DNA from: Pseudomonas viridiflava
Lineage (GTDB): Bacteria; Pseudomonadota; Gammaproteobacteria; Pseudomonadales; Pseudomonadaceae
DNA length: 64,000 nt
Assembly (NCBI RefSeq): GCF_900601905.1
Contig: NZ_UWFA01000137.1
Span: 186,001-250,000 of the forward strand
Direction of reading: 5' to 3'
Positions 29,877 through 39,731 of this stretch are shown piece by piece; the stretch's first letter is position 1; each line of letters begins with the position of its first letter. A model generated the notes under the pieces. The model ran no database searches and was not told the origin of the DNA. It saw only the letters and a program-made list of their open reading frames with translations. The position numbers were made by a program, and so were the translations under genes.

Positions 29877-30374
29877 ATGTCGTCGCCGCTCATGTCTATT
29901 ACACCGCTAGCCAGTCGCCCCCATGACCACTCTCACTGCGTGCATACCGCGCTGTCGGAAGCCGATGCGCTGTGCGCCGAGAAAGGCCTGCGCCTGACCG
30001 CCTTGCGCCGTCGCGTGCTGGAGCTGGTGTGGCAGAGCCACAAACCACTGGGCGCCTACGACATCCTTGCCGTACTCAGCGAAGAAGACGGCCGCCGCGC
30101 CGCGCCACCGACGGTTTATCGGGCGCTGGACTTCCTGCTCGATAACGGTCTGGTGCATCGCATCGCATCGCTGAACGCCTTTACCGGCTGCAACCACCCG
30201 ACCCACGCGCATCAGGGCCAGTTCCTGATTTGCCGTGAGTGCCATGCGGCCATCGAGCTGCAGCACCAGTCCATCAGCGACGCCGTCACCAACGCTGCCG
30301 CTGAAGTCGGCTTCGCGGTGGAAGGCCAGACCGTGGAAATCATCGGGGTGTGTTCCGGCTGCAAGGCGGCCTGA
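29877..30374 (+). CDS. zur: Zinc uptake regulator Zur (Fur family; Np20)
   Basis: Zinc-sensing repressor of the znu genes. The 165 residues (160 if the ATG at 29892 is used) have a winged-helix domain ([48 protein letters not shown]) and a metal-binding part with [18 protein letters not shown] and a C-terminal CSGCK pair, forming the structural CxxC sites. It overlaps znuC by one base and is translated with znuC-znuB as one operon, so the regulator is autoregulated if the divergent operator is real. Confidence 0.95.
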   Translation: MSSPLMSITPLASRPHDHSHCVHTALSEADALCAEKGLRLTALRRRVLELVWQSHKPLGAYDILAVLSEEDGRRAAPPTVYRALDFLLDNGLVHRIASLNAFTGCNHPTHAHQGQFLICRECHAAIELQHQSISDAVTNAAAEVGFAVEGQTVEIIGVCSGCKAA

Positions 30375-31171
30375 TGAGCAACGCGCTAATCAAACTTGAA
30401 CGCGTTGGCGTCGCCCTTTCCGGGCAGAACGTGCTGGACAACATTCAGCTGAGCGTCAAACCCGGCGAGATCGTCACCCTGATCGGCCCCAACGGCGCGG
30501 GCAAAACCACGCTGGTGCGGGCGGTGCTCGGGTTGCTCAAGCCTGACTCGGGCTCGGTGTGGCGCAAACCGAAGCTGCGCGTGGGCTACATGCCGCAAAA
30601 GCTGCACATTGACCCGACCCTGCCGCTTTCGGTACTGCGTTTCCTGCGGCTGGTGCCCGGCGTCGATCGCCCTGCGGCCCTGGCCGCCCTGGTTGAAGTG
30701 GGTGCCGAGAAAGTCATCGACAGCCCGTTGCAAAGCGTTTCCGGCGGCGAGATGCAGCGTGTGCTGCTGGCGCGTGCCTTGTTACGCGAGCCGGAACTGC
30801 TGGTGCTGGATGAGCCCGTGCAGGGCGTTGACGTGGCCGGGCAGGCCGAGCTTTACAGCCTGATAACCCGCCTGCGTGACCGGCATGGCTGCGGCGTACT
30901 GATGGTTTCTCATGATCTGCATCTGGTCATGAGCACCACCGATCAAGTGGTCTGCCTCAATCGCCATGTCTGCTGCTCCGGGCACCCGGAACAAGTCAGC
31001 AATGATCCCGCGTTCGTGGAGCTGTTCGGCAAGAACGCACAAAGCCTGGCGATTTATCACCACCACCACGATCACGCCCATGACCTGCATGGTGAAGTCG
31101 TGGAGGACGCAGCCCATGCGGCCAACCATTCCCACACTCATGTTCACGGAGACAGCTGCAAGCATGGCTGA
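30374..31171 (+). CDS. znuC: Zinc ABC transporter ATP-binding protein with His-rich tail
   Basis: ATPase of the zinc importer on the cytoplasmic face. The 265 residues carry Walker [10 protein letters not shown], the signature [15 protein letters not shown], Walker B LLVLDEP and the H-loop MVSHDLH. The last 40 residues are strongly His-rich ([12 protein letters not shown] then [14 protein letters not shown]), a plausible zinc-binding tail. The start [12 protein letters not shown] overlaps the zur stop; the end overlaps znuB by 8 bp. Confidence 0.96.
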   Translation: MSNALIKLERVGVALSGQNVLDNIQLSVKPGEIVTLIGPNGAGKTTLVRAVLGLLKPDSGSVWRKPKLRVGYMPQKLHIDPTLPLSVLRFLRLVPGVDRPAALAALVEVGAEKVIDSPLQSVSGGEMQRVLLARALLREPELLVLDEPVQGVDVAGQAELYSLITRLRDRHGCGVLMVSHDLHLVMSTTDQVVCLNRHVCCSGHPEQVSNDPAFVELFGKNAQSLAIYHHHHDHAHDLHGEVVEDAAHAANHSHTHVHGDSCKHG

Positions 31172-31952
31172 TTTTCTTCTTTATGCCTTGCTCGCAGGCT
31201 TGGCCCTGGCCCTGGTGGCCGGACCGTTGGGTTCGTTCGTGGTCTGGCGGCGCATGGCCTATTTTGGCGACACCTTGTCTCACGCCGCACTGCTGGGTGT
31301 GGCCATGGGGTTTGTGCTGGATGTCAGCCCGACTATCGCGGTGACCGTTGGCTGCCTGCTGCTGGCGATCCTGCTGGTGACGCTGCAACAGCGCCAGCCC
31401 TTGGCGTCGGACACGCTGCTGGGGATTCTGGCACCGAGCACGCTGTCCCTCGGGCTGGTGGTGCTGAGCTTCATGCACGACGTGCGCATCGATTTGATGG
31501 CTTACCTGTTTGGCGATTTACTGGCGATCAGCGTCACCGATCTGGCCTGGATTCTCGGCGGCTCCATGGCGGTTCTTGCTTTGCTGGTCGCGCTGTGGCG
31601 TCCATTGCTGGCGATTACCGTGCACGAGGAACTGGCCAGGGTCGAAGGTCTGCCGGTCGCGGGGTTGCGCATGGCGCTGATGCTGCTGATTGCAGTAGTG
31701 ATCGCCGTCGCGATGAAAATCGTCGGGGTGTTGCTGATTACCTCGCTGTTGATCATCCCGGCAGCTGCGGCACAGCGTCACGCCCGTTCTCCGGAGCAAA
31801 TGGCACTGGGCGCAAGCCTGCTGGGCGTGCTCGCGGTGTGCCTGGGACTATCGCTGTCCTGGTTCAAAGACACCCCGGCGGGCCCCTCCATCGTGGTTTC
31901 AGCAGCGGCATTGTTTCTGCTGAGTTTTGTTCTACCCAAGCGGGCGGTGTAG
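31164..31952 (+). CDS. znuB: Zinc ABC transporter permease
   Basis: Inner-membrane permease of the zinc importer: 262 residues, about seven to eight membrane helices. ABC-3 family landmarks are [21 protein letters not shown] near the N-terminus and [12 protein letters not shown] in the coupling region. The ATG at 31164 lies within the 3' end of znuC. Last gene of the zur-znuCB operon. Confidence 0.96.
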   Translation: MADFLLYALLAGLALALVAGPLGSFVVWRRMAYFGDTLSHAALLGVAMGFVLDVSPTIAVTVGCLLLAILLVTLQQRQPLASDTLLGILAPSTLSLGLVVLSFMHDVRIDLMAYLFGDLLAISVTDLAWILGGSMAVLALLVALWRPLLAITVHEELARVEGLPVAGLRMALMLLIAVVIAVAMKIVGVLLITSLLIIPAAAAQRHARSPEQMALGASLLGVLAVCLGLSLSWFKDTPAGPSIVVSAAALFLLSFVLPKRAV

Positions 31953-31989
31953 ACTTGCTCGTTTTTTGCGCAATTAGAGAATCGCAGGA

Positions 31990-32706
31990 ATGAAGCCGTT
32001 CGCATCCCGTTATCTGCTGCTTGCCGCATTTTCCGTCCTGTTGGCCGCCTGCCAAAGCGCCCCGACAGCCGACGCCCCCGTCCTCGCGACACCGCCGGAC
32101 GGGTTCGCGCAGCTTGAGCAGAGCATCACCAGCAATGAACTGGCCACAGCGGAAGACCAGTTGGCGAAGCTGCAAGCGGCTGCGCCCACCGATATTCGCC
32201 TGGAGCCTTTCCAACGCCGCCTGGCCGAAGCTTATTTGAGCCGCAGCCAGATCGTGCTGCAAAAAGGTGACGTCAACGCCGCAGCGGCGGCGCTGAGTCG
32301 CGCCCGCGCCTTGATGCCCAAGGCACCAGCGCTGACCAGCGGCGTCAATGGCGCTATCGCCCACGCCCGCAAAGCCGAACTTGATAAAGCCGAAGCTGAA
32401 TTGGCCGCCGCCGAAGCCAGACGCACCGCCAAGCTGATTGACCCAAGTGCGGAAAGCACCACAATCAAGTTGAAAATCGGCGATATGGCTCAATTGCGCA
32501 GGCAATTGGACGCCATCGCGTCGGATACCGTGGCATTCAATTGCGACGTGCTGTTGATCGTCCCACGCACAGACGATTACCCATGGCTGGCCACGTTGCT
32601 GACCAAACGGGTAAACAAAATCAATTCTGAATTTGAGTTGGACCTGCAACGCAAGATCGAGCGCAATGAGTCAGCGAGCGTCATCCTCAAGCCTGCGCGG
32701 CCTTGA
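31990..32706 (+). CDS. Lipoprotein with TPR-like N-terminus, unknown function
   Basis: 238 residues. It starts with a lipoprotein signal (lipobox LAAC at about 18-21), then a helical TPR-like region (about 35-145, LATAEDQLAKLQ, GDVNAAAAALSRARALMPKAP). A C-terminal alpha/beta domain (about 160-235) has TTIKLKIGDMAQLRRQLDAIA. Presumably periplasmic or outer-membrane. It matches PA5502 by position. No function known to me. It lies 37 bp after znuB and may be transcribed with it. Confidence 0.8.
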   Translation: MKPFASRYLLLAAFSVLLAACQSAPTADAPVLATPPDGFAQLEQSITSNELATAEDQLAKLQAAAPTDIRLEPFQRRLAEAYLSRSQIVLQKGDVNAAAAALSRARALMPKAPALTSGVNGAIAHARKAELDKAEAELAAAEARRTAKLIDPSAESTTIKLKIGDMAQLRRQLDAIASDTVAFNCDVLLIVPRTDDYPWLATLLTKRVNKINSEFELDLQRKIERNESASVILKPARP

Positions 32707-32752
32707 AATGTGAAATTTGTGGGAGGCCCCGTCCCGTCCACGACGCCGCGCT

Positions 32753-32864
32753 GTCGCGCAGCAAACACAGGACCTGTGGGAGCGAGCTTGCTCGCGAAGG
32801 CGGCATTTCAATCACAGAAATGCATCGACTGTAGCCCCGTCTTCGCGAGCAAGCTCGCTCCCAC
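32753..32864. repeat. REP pair with a 29-base left extension shared with 61328
   Basis: Inverted pair CTGTGGGAGCGAGCTTGCTC (from 32774) and complement (to 32864). The 29 bases 32753-32781 (GTCGCGCAGCAAACACAGGA and on) recur exactly at 61328-61356, next to another REP pair. Confidence 0.9.
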
Positions 32865-32897
32865 CTATTCTCCTTCGCAGCTCCTACAGGGGAAGCA

Positions 32898-32917
32898 AGG
32901 CGTCGTCCCTGACGCCT
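32898..32917 (-). terminator. Hairpin after katE
   Basis: Seven-bp stem AGGCGTC/GACGCCT with a 6-base loop, 7 bases past the katE stop on the minus strand. No good U-run. Confidence 0.45.
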
Positions 32918-32923
32918 CTTTGA

Positions 32924-35071
32924 TCAAGCCGGGATGGCTTTGGCCTTCGGTTCACGATCCCAGACGCGGTGTTGCGCGATGGCCGTGAAGAACGCCTTGA
33001 ACGACTTACTGTCGACGACTTCGAGCAAGCCTGCATCGGTATCCAGATGCAGCAGGTCGATAAGCTTTTTGGCATCGCCGCTGAAGGAAATCGCCTTGAG
33101 GTGCTTGTAGGCTTCGAGCACGTAATGCAGCGCTACACCATCACCGCTCAAGGCGCTGACCGAATCGGCACCACCCGGGATGAACACCGCGTCAAAGGCA
33201 ACCGAAGGCAAGCCTTCCATCGAGGCATCCACCAGCAAGCTCTGACCACCTGCGGTTTTCACTGGAGCGGAGGTCGGACCGAGGACCTTGGCGTGAGCAC
33301 CTTCGGCTTCCAGCGCGGCCTTCATGGCGGCAACCGCCTTGTCGTCCACGCCATTGGCAACCAGGATCGCCACCTTGCGCGAAACGATGTCCCCAGACAG
33401 CAGGTTCATCTGGCTCAGCAATGGCGATTCTTTGAGCGATTGCGGCTTGGTCGTCACCGTCGCTGCGGTGGGCGCCGGCAGACCCAGATTGGCAGCCACG
33501 CGGCCAGCCAGTTCCAGATCGATATTGACCAGAATCTCGTTCACCTGCCGCGCACGAATGTGCTCGCGCTCGACCTTGCCCAGCTCGAAGCTGTAAGCCG
33601 CGATGATGTGCTCTTTTTCAGCGTGGCTCATGCTGTTGAAGAACAACGTCGCCTGGGAGAAGTGATCGGAGAACGACTCGCTGCGTTGACGCACCTTGTG
33701 CGCCTCGATGCGCTCTGGATAGCTTTCGAAACCGCCATCCACCGGGCCTGCCGGGGTTTCCTTCGGCCAGCCGCCATCAATGGAGTTCGGCTCGTAGGAA
33801 GCGCGCCCCTTGTCGATGGTGGTGCGGTGTTGCGCATCGCGTTGGCCACTGTGGTTCGGCGCAACCGGACGGTTGATCGGGATCTCGTGAAAGTTCGGTC
33901 CGCCCAGTCGGCTGATCTGCGTATCGGTGTAGGAAAACAGTCGACCTTGCAGCAGTGGGTCGTTGGAAAAATCGATGCCCGGCACCACGTGCCCAGGGCA
34001 GAACGCGACTTGCTCGGTTTCCGCGAAGAAATTGTCCGGGTTGCGATTGAGCACCATCTTGCCCAGCGGCGTGACCGGTACCAATTCCTCGGGGATGATC
34101 TTGGTCGGGTCGAGGATGTCGAAGTCGAACTTGTGCTCGTCTTCTTCCGCCACGATCTGCACGCCCAGCTCCCATTCAGGGTAATCACCGGTTTCGATGG
34201 ATTCCCACAGGTCGCGGCGGTGGAAATCGGTGTCTTTACCGGCCAGCTTCTGCGCTTCGTCCCAGACCAGCGAGCAGACGCCGAACTTGGGCTTCCAGTG
34301 GAATTTGACGAAGGTGGATTTACCTTCGGTGTTGATCATGCGGAAGGTGTGCACGCCGAAACCCTGCATGGTGCGCAGACTTTTCGGGATGGCACGGTCG
34401 GACATGGTCCACAGCACCATGTGCGCAGATTCCGGCACCAGCGAAACGAAGTCCCAGAACGTATCGTGGGCCGAACCGCCGGTAGGGATTTCGTTATGCG
34501 GCTCTGGCTTCACGGCATGCACGAAGTCCGGGAATTTGATGGCGTCCTGGATGAAGAACACTGGCATGTTGTTGCCGACCAGATCGTAGTTGCCTTCATC
34601 GGTGTAGAACTTGACCGAAAAGCCACGTACGTCACGCACGGTGTCGCCTGAACCACGCGGGCCCTGCACGGTGGAGAAACGCACGAACACCGGGGTTTTC
34701 TTGCCCGGATCACGCAGGAAGCCAGCCTTGGTCAGTTCGGCATGGTCTTCATACGTCTGGAAATAGCCATGGGCCGCGGTGCCACGGGCGTGAACGATAC
34801 GCTCCGGGATGCGTTCATGGTCAAAGTGCGTGATTTTCTCACGCATGATGAAGTCTTCGAGCAGCGATGGGCCACGATCACCCGCTTTCAAGGTGTTCTG
34901 GTTGTCGGCGACCTTCACGCCCTGATTGGTGCGCAAGGCCTGGCCCGTGGCGTCGGAACGGAACTGCTCAAGGCTGTCGAGTTTGCTGTTGGTGTTGCCA
35001 CGATCCAGGGTATCGGTTCCGGCAAGTTCGCTTGTTTTTCCGGGTACTACGGGTGTTTTCTGGGTAGCCAT
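32924..35071 (-). CDS. katE: Large-subunit catalase HPII
   Basis: Heme catalase that disproportionates hydrogen peroxide. The 715 residues are typical of clade 2 large catalases: a catalase core (about 60-560) plus a C-terminal flavodoxin/DJ-1-like domain (about 575-705, [22 protein letters not shown]). The distal heme His lies in [12 protein letters not shown], the Asn in VGNNMPVFF, and the proximal Tyr381 in [23 protein letters not shown] precedes the ATG. In P. aeruginosa katE lies elsewhere as I recall, so it interrupts the PA5502-metN synteny here. Confidence 0.97.
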   Translation of the reverse strand: MATQKTPVVPGKTSELAGTDTLDRGNTNSKLDSLEQFRSDATGQALRTNQGVKVADNQNTLKAGDRGPSLLEDFIMREKITHFDHERIPERIVHARGTAAHGYFQTYEDHAELTKAGFLRDPGKKTPVFVRFSTVQGPRGSGDTVRDVRGFSVKFYTDEGNYDLVGNNMPVFFIQDAIKFPDFVHAVKPEPHNEIPTGGSAHDTFWDFVSLVPESAHMVLWTMSDRAIPKSLRTMQGFGVHTFRMINTEGKSTFVKFHWKPKFGVCSLVWDEAQKLAGKDTDFHRRDLWESIETGDYPEWELGVQIVAEEDEHKFDFDILDPTKIIPEELVPVTPLGKMVLNRNPDNFFAETEQVAFCPGHVVPGIDFSNDPLLQGRLFSYTDTQISRLGGPNFHEIPINRPVAPNHSGQRDAQHRTTIDKGRASYEPNSIDGGWPKETPAGPVDGGFESYPERIEAHKVRQRSESFSDHFSQATLFFNSMSHAEKEHIIAAYSFELGKVEREHIRARQVNEILVNIDLELAGRVAANLGLPAPTAATVTTKPQSLKESPLLSQMNLLSGDIVSRKVAILVANGVDDKAVAAMKAALEAEGAHAKVLGPTSAPVKTAGGQSLLVDASMEGLPSVAFDAVFIPGGADSVSALSGDGVALHYVLEAYKHLKAISFSGDAKKLIDLLHLDTDAGLLEVVDSKSFKAFFTAIAQHRVWDREPKAKAIPA

Positions 35072-35258
35072 CAGGCAAAAACTCCTCGGTTTGGTCGGCC
35101 CGTATGCTCGAATTGGCAGGGCTCAATAAGCAGAAAAGATCCCCTGCACGGAACATGGGGGAATCACGATGCTTATTGAATGACTGGCGAAGAAAACAGC
35201 CGTTCCGTTTATTTCATGAAGATCGGGCGGGTGGTAGAAGTGACGCCACGGTTTGGAT

Positions 35259-35347
35259 CTGTGGGAGCGGTGCTTGCCCGCGATAAGGCTGGACGCGATT
35301 CACTTCAGATCACCTAAACCTTATCGCGGGCAAGCACCGCTCCCACA
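35259..35347. repeat. REP pair upstream of metN, near-identical to the one at 43944
   Basis: Inverted pair of the GTGGGAGCGGTGCTTGCCCGC subtype. Loop and arms match the pair at 43944-44033 almost base for base. Confidence 0.9.
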
Positions 35348-35536
35348 TGTCGACCTACGATGCGGCACCACCCATCGCCTTATTCCATTTCGATAGGTGC
35401 GTTATGAAATAAATGCTAAATACCCGCCAGCGGACAGGCTAAAATGCGCGCCCGGCTTATCCAGCCGGTGCGAATCAGCTGCCGTGCGCCCTGCCACCGC
35501 GCTGAATTTTTACCGCGCCCCCACAAGGTTCGCCAC

Positions 35537-36544
35537 GTGATCGAGTTTCATGACGTCCACAAAACCTACCGGGTCGCAGGCAAGGAAATCCCGGCCCTGC
35601 ACCCCACCAGCCTGCGCGTCGAAGACGGCCAGGTGTTCGGTCTGATCGGCCATTCCGGCGCGGGTAAAAGCACCCTGCTGCGCCTGATCAACCGCCTGGA
35701 GACCCCGAGCGGCGGGCAAATCATCGTCGATGACGAAGACGTCACTGCGCTGGACGCCAACGGCTTGCGGCGTTTCCGTCAGCAGGTCGGGATGATTTTC
35801 CAGCACTTCAATCTGCTGTCCTCCAAGACCGTGGCCGACAACGTCGCCATGCCGCTGACCCTGGCCGGTGATATGTCCCGCGCCCAGATCGACCAGCGCG
35901 TGACCGAGTTGCTGGCGCGGGTTGGCCTGTCCGATCACGCGAAGAAGTATCCGTCGCAGCTGTCGGGCGGGCAGAAACAACGCGTGGGCATCGCCCGGGC
36001 GCTGGCGACCAAACCGAAGATCCTGCTCTGCGACGAAGCCACCAGCGCCCTGGACCCGCAAACTACGGCGTCGGTCCTGCAATTGCTGGCCGAGATCAAC
36101 CGTGAGTTGAAGCTGACCATTGTGCTGATCACCCATGAAATGGACGTGATCCGTCGGGTCTGCGACCACGTCGCGGTGATGGACGCAGGGGTTATCGTCG
36201 AGCAGGGCGCGGTCGCCGATGTGTTCCTGCATCCACAGCACCCGACCACCAAGCGGTTTGTTCAGGAGCATGAGCAGATCGACGAGAACGAGCAGCGTGA
36301 TGATTTCGCCCATGTCGAAGGCCGCATCGTGCGCCTGACGTTTCAGGGCCAGGCCACCTACGCGCCGCTGCTGGGCACCGTTGCCCGCGAGACCGGCGTG
36401 GATTACAGCATTCTGGCCGGACGCATCGATCGCATCAAAGACACGCCTTACGGGCAACTGACGCTGGCCATCACCGGCGGCGACATGGAAGCCGCCTTCG
36501 CTCGCTTCACCGCCGCTGATGTTCATATGGAGGTGCTGCGCTAA
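35537..36544 (+). CDS. metN: Methionine ABC transporter ATP-binding protein
   Basis: ATPase of the D/L-methionine importer. 335 residues: Walker [10 protein letters not shown], signature [15 protein letters not shown], Walker [14 protein letters not shown]-loop LITHEMD, and a C-terminal NIL regulatory domain (about 260-335) that binds methionine. I start at the GTG at 35537 ([11 protein letters not shown]), preceded by AAGGTT; the longer frame upstream does not look coding. It overlaps metI by one base (TAATG). Confidence 0.95.
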   Translation: MIEFHDVHKTYRVAGKEIPALHPTSLRVEDGQVFGLIGHSGAGKSTLLRLINRLETPSGGQIIVDDEDVTALDANGLRRFRQQVGMIFQHFNLLSSKTVADNVAMPLTLAGDMSRAQIDQRVTELLARVGLSDHAKKYPSQLSGGQKQRVGIARALATKPKILLCDEATSALDPQTTASVLQLLAEINRELKLTIVLITHEMDVIRRVCDHVAVMDAGVIVEQGAVADVFLHPQHPTTKRFVQEHEQIDENEQRDDFAHVEGRIVRLTFQGQATYAPLLGTVARETGVDYSILAGRIDRIKDTPYGQLTLAITGGDMEAAFARFTAADVHMEVLR

Positions 36545-37218
36545 TGGACGCTTTGCTGACGCTATTCCCCAACGTTGATTGGGTAGAAATCTGGGTTGCC
36601 ACCCTGGACACGCTGAACATGCTGCTGGTGTCGCTGGGTTTCACGATCCTGCTCGGCTTGCCGCTTGGCGTGATTCTGTTCCTGACCTCGCCGCGCCAGT
36701 TGTTGGAAAACAAAGGCCTGTATTCGTCGCTGGCGATTGTCGTCAACCTGCTGCGCGCCTTGCCGTTCATCATCTTGCTGATCGTGATGATGCCCGTGAC
36801 GGAAGTCATCACCGGCACCACCCTTGGCATCCTCGGTACCTTGCCGCCGTTGATTGCCGGTGCCACGCCATTCTTCGCCCGCCTGGTGGAGACCGCACTG
36901 CGTGAAGTGGATCGCGGCATCATCGAGGCCACCCAGGCCATGGGCGCCACCACGCGGCAGATCATCGTCAAGGCGCTGCTGCCCGAAGCGCGCCCCGGCA
37001 TTCTGGCCGCGATCACCGTGACCGCGATTGCGCTGGTGTCGTTCACCGCCATGGCCGGTGCCGTGGGCGCTGGCGGGCTGGGCGATCTGGCGATTCGCTA
37101 TGGTTATCAGCGTTTCCAGAACGATGTGATGTTCGTGACGGTCGTATTGCTGCTGGTGCTGGTGCAGATTCTGCAAAGCATCGGCGACAAACTGGTCGCA
37201 CACTTTACCCACCGATAA
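36544..37218 (+). CDS. metI: Methionine ABC transporter permease
   Basis: 224-residue inner-membrane permease with five to six helices. The ABC coupling motif reads EATQAMGATTRQIIVKALLPEARPG (about 130-154). It is the middle gene of metNIQ, overlapping metN by one base and 63 bp before metQ. Confidence 0.96.
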   Translation: MDALLTLFPNVDWVEIWVATLDTLNMLLVSLGFTILLGLPLGVILFLTSPRQLLENKGLYSSLAIVVNLLRALPFIILLIVMMPVTEVITGTTLGILGTLPPLIAGATPFFARLVETALREVDRGIIEATQAMGATTRQIIVKALLPEARPGILAAITVTAIALVSFTAMAGAVGAGGLGDLAIRYGYQRFQNDVMFVTVVLLLVLVQILQSIGDKLVAHFTHR

Positions 37219-37281
37219 CTGTTTGGCTGGTCAGTACCAGCACAGGCCCGCCACAAGGCGGGCTCTCAATGGAGTTGATGC

Positions 37282-38055
37282 ATGAAAAAGCTGTTGGCCG
37301 TATTTGCCGCCGTTGCCGCGTTGTCCGCCCACGCCGATGAAACCCTCACCGTTGCGGCCAGTGCCGTACCGCATGCGGAGATTCTCGAGTTCGTGAAGCC
37401 GACCCTGGCCAAAGAAGGCGTAGACCTGAAAATCAAAGTCTTCACGGACTACGTCCAGCCCAACGTGCAGGTTGCGGAAAAGCGCATGGACGCCAACTTC
37501 TTCCAGCACCAGCCATACCTGGATGAGTTCAACAAGGGCAAAGGCACTGATCTGGTCAGCGTTGCCAAGGTCCATGTCGAACCTTTCGGCGCCTATTCGG
37601 ACAAGATCAAAAACCTCAATGACTTGCCCGACGGTGCCAACGTTGCGCTGCCTAACGACGCCACCAACGAAGGCCGTGCGCTGTTGCTGTTGGCCAAGGC
37701 TGGCCTGATCACGCTGAAGGATCCAACCAATATCCTCGCCACGCCAAAAGACGTGCTGCAGAACCCCAAAAACCTCAAGTTCCGTGAGCTGGAAGCTGCA
37801 ACCCTGCCACGCGTGCTGACCCAGGTTGACCTGGCACTGATCAACACCAATTACGCGCTGGGTGCCAAGCTCGACCCAACCAAGGATGCGCTGGTGATTG
37901 AAGGCGCTGAATCGCCTTACGCCAACATACTGGTCACCACCCAGGCCAACAAGGATTCGGACGCCATCAAGAAGCTGGTAGCCGCCCTGAACAGCCCGGA
38001 AGTCAAAGCCTTCATTACCGAGAAATACAAAGGCGCTGTGGTTCCGGCGTTTTGA
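37282..38055 (+). CDS. metQ: Methionine-binding protein
   Basis: Substrate receptor of the importer, NlpA family, 257 residues. The signal peptide (about 1-18, ALSAHA-DE) has no lipobox cysteine, so it should be a soluble periplasmic protein, unlike lipoprotein MetQ of E. coli. NlpA-family landmarks are EKRMDANFFQHQPYLDEFN and LPNDATNEGRALLLLAKAGLI. GGAGTTGATGC precedes the ATG. Confidence 0.95.
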   Translation: MKKLLAVFAAVAALSAHADETLTVAASAVPHAEILEFVKPTLAKEGVDLKIKVFTDYVQPNVQVAEKRMDANFFQHQPYLDEFNKGKGTDLVSVAKVHVEPFGAYSDKIKNLNDLPDGANVALPNDATNEGRALLLLAKAGLITLKDPTNILATPKDVLQNPKNLKFRELEAATLPRVLTQVDLALINTNYALGAKLDPTKDALVIEGAESPYANILVTTQANKDSDAIKKLVAALNSPEVKAFITEKYKGAVVPAF

Positions 38056-38076
38056 TTTCTTGAGATAGACACAAAC

Positions 38077-38168
38077 CTGTAGGAGCTCACGAGCACCGCG
38101 AGGCAGCGATTGCAATCTGTCTGACACATCGCCATCGCTGCCTCGCGATGCTCGTGAGCTTCTACAGG
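38077..38168. repeat. Second-type palindromic repeat after metQ
   Basis: Inverted pair with a different core, CTGTAGGAGCTCACGAGCAC followed by GCGAGGCAGCGAT. The same type occurs at 58470. It lies between convergent metQ and the Sco gene. Confidence 0.9.
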
Positions 38169-38205
38169 ATCCCGCGTCGTCCGGACGAAGGGATCCCGTT
38201 AATGC

Positions 38206-38838
38206 TTACTCCCTCCCCAACAGCCCTGGCAATTGCGCCAGCAGCTTCTGGCTGTTGAATGGCGCGCGGATGAACCCGCGCTGGGTGCCGTCCGGGCCGA
38301 GCAATGCCAGGTTGCCGCTGTGATCCACGGTGTAATTGGGTTTACTGGTATCAGCCGGGATGAACGGGATGCTGACCGCGTTGGCCAGTTTCTGAATGTC
38401 CTGCACCGGGGCGTTCAGGCCGATGAAGGCCTTGTCGAAGTAACCCAGGTACTGCTTGAGCTGTTGCGGCGTGTCGCGATGGGGGTCGACACTGACCAGC
38501 ACGATGCGCAGCTTGTCGACCGAGGCTTTGGGTAATTCACTCTTGATCTGGCGCAGTTGGGCCAGGGTGGTCGGGCAGATGTCCGGGCAGAAGGTGTAGC
38601 CGAAGAAGAGCAGCGTCCACTGACCTTTCCATTCATTGATCACTACCGGCTGGCCGTCCTGATCGAGCATTTTCAGGTCCGGAAGCGTACGGCTTTTCGG
38701 TAGCAGGATGATCCCTGCATCAAGCAGCGCCGTCTGGTCGCCCGCGCCTCGGTCTGTCAGCACCCGATTGACTGTCAGGCCCAGAATCAAGGCCACGATG
38801 GCGACGAGAATGAAAACGGTTTTCTGGGTTCGGGTCAT
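38206..38838 (-). CDS. SCO1/SenC family copper chaperone
   Basis: Delivers copper to the CuA centre of cytochrome oxidase. 210 residues with an N-terminal membrane anchor (about 7-25), then a thioredoxin fold with the copper-binding CPDIC ([10 protein letters not shown]) and the third ligand histidine in YTVDHSGN. The start overlaps cyoE by 4 bp. It is the distal gene of the oxidase operon, as PA0114 is in P. aeruginosa. Confidence 0.94.
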   Translation of the reverse strand: MTRTQKTVFILVAIVALILGLTVNRVLTDRGAGDQTALLDAGIILLPKSRTLPDLKMLDQDGQPVVINEWKGQWTLLFFGYTFCPDICPTTLAQLRQIKSELPKASVDKLRIVLVSVDPHRDTPQQLKQYLGYFDKAFIGLNAPVQDIQKLANAVSIPFIPADTSKPNYTVDHSGNLALLGPDGTQRGFIRAPFNSQKLLAQLPGLLGRE

Positions 38839-39731
38839 AAGGCCAACAGTAGGTAGTGATCAACGAGCAGGGCGATGAACAGCAGCAACAGGTAATAAAT
38901 TGAAAACCTGAAGGTGCTGATCGCGGCGTGCGGTCGGGCGTCACGGTACAGCACCACGGCCCAGAACAGGAAGCGCCCGCTCAGTACCAGGGCACATAGC
39001 AGATAGAGCAGGCCGCTCATGTGGATCACGAAAGGCAGCAGGCTGGCCGCCAGCAACACCAGCGTATAGAGCACGATATGTACTTTGGTGTAATGCTCGC
39101 CATGCGTGACGGGCAGCATGGGGATGTCCGCCTTGGCGTACTCATCCTTGCGATGGATCGCCAGCGCCCAGAAATGCGGGGGCGTCCAGGCGAAGATAAT
39201 CAGCATCAACAGCAGCGGTTCGGCACTGACGTGCCCGGTCACTGCGACCCACCCCAACAGCGGCGGGGCGGCTCCCGCCAAGCCGCCGATCACAATGTTT
39301 TGCGGCGTGGCACGCTTGAGCAGGCCGGTATAAATCACCGCATACCCCAGCAAGGACGCTGCGGTCAGCCAGGCCGCAAGCGAGTTGGTAAAGATCAACA
39401 ACAGGGCTTGCCCGGCCAGCGCCAGGATCAACGCGAAGCTCAAGGCCGCAACGGGGGCGATTCGGCCCTCGGCCATCGGCCTGTGTTGCGTGCGCGCCAT
39501 CACCAGATCGATGCGCCGATCCACCACATGATTAATCACCGCCGCGCCCCCGGCACACAGCCCGATACCCAGATTGCCAAACAGCAACACCGCCCACGGC
39601 AGACCCGTACGGGTTGCCAGCAACATGCCCACCGAGGAGGTGATCAGCATCAACAGCACGACCTTGGGTTTGGTCAGTTCCAGGTAGTCGCGCCAGAGGG
39701 GGCGCGGGCGCGCGTCAGTTAATGTGGTCAT
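38835..39731 (-). CDS. cyoE: Protoheme IX farnesyltransferase (heme O synthase)
   Basis: Membrane prenyltransferase that makes heme O, the precursor of heme A for the aa3 oxidase. 298 residues, about nine helices, with the UbiA-family Asp-rich motif [19 protein letters not shown]. The start [16 protein letters not shown] at 39731 lies inside the tail of the upstream heme A synthase gene (17-bp overlap). Its own ribosome-binding site would sit in or next to the REP arm. Confidence 0.95.
   Translation of the reverse strand: MTTLTDARPRPLWRDYLELTKPKVVLLMLITSSVGMLLATRTGLPWAVLLFGNLGIGLCAGGAAVINHVVDRRIDLVMARTQHRPMAEGRIAPVAALSFALILALAGQALLLIFTNSLAAWLTAASLLGYAVIYTGLLKRATPQNIVIGGLAGAAPPLLGWVAVTGHVSAEPLLLMLIIFAWTPPHFWALAIHRKDEYAKADIPMLPVTHGEHYTKVHIVLYTLVLLAASLLPFVIHMSGLLYLLCALVLSGRFLFWAVVLYRDARPHAAISTFRFSIYYLLLLFIALLVDHYLLLAL

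Noticed and set aside
32969..34651. 560-codon open frame on the plus strand
   Set aside because: Antisense to katE; no motif, no ribosome-binding site, codon-phase shadow.
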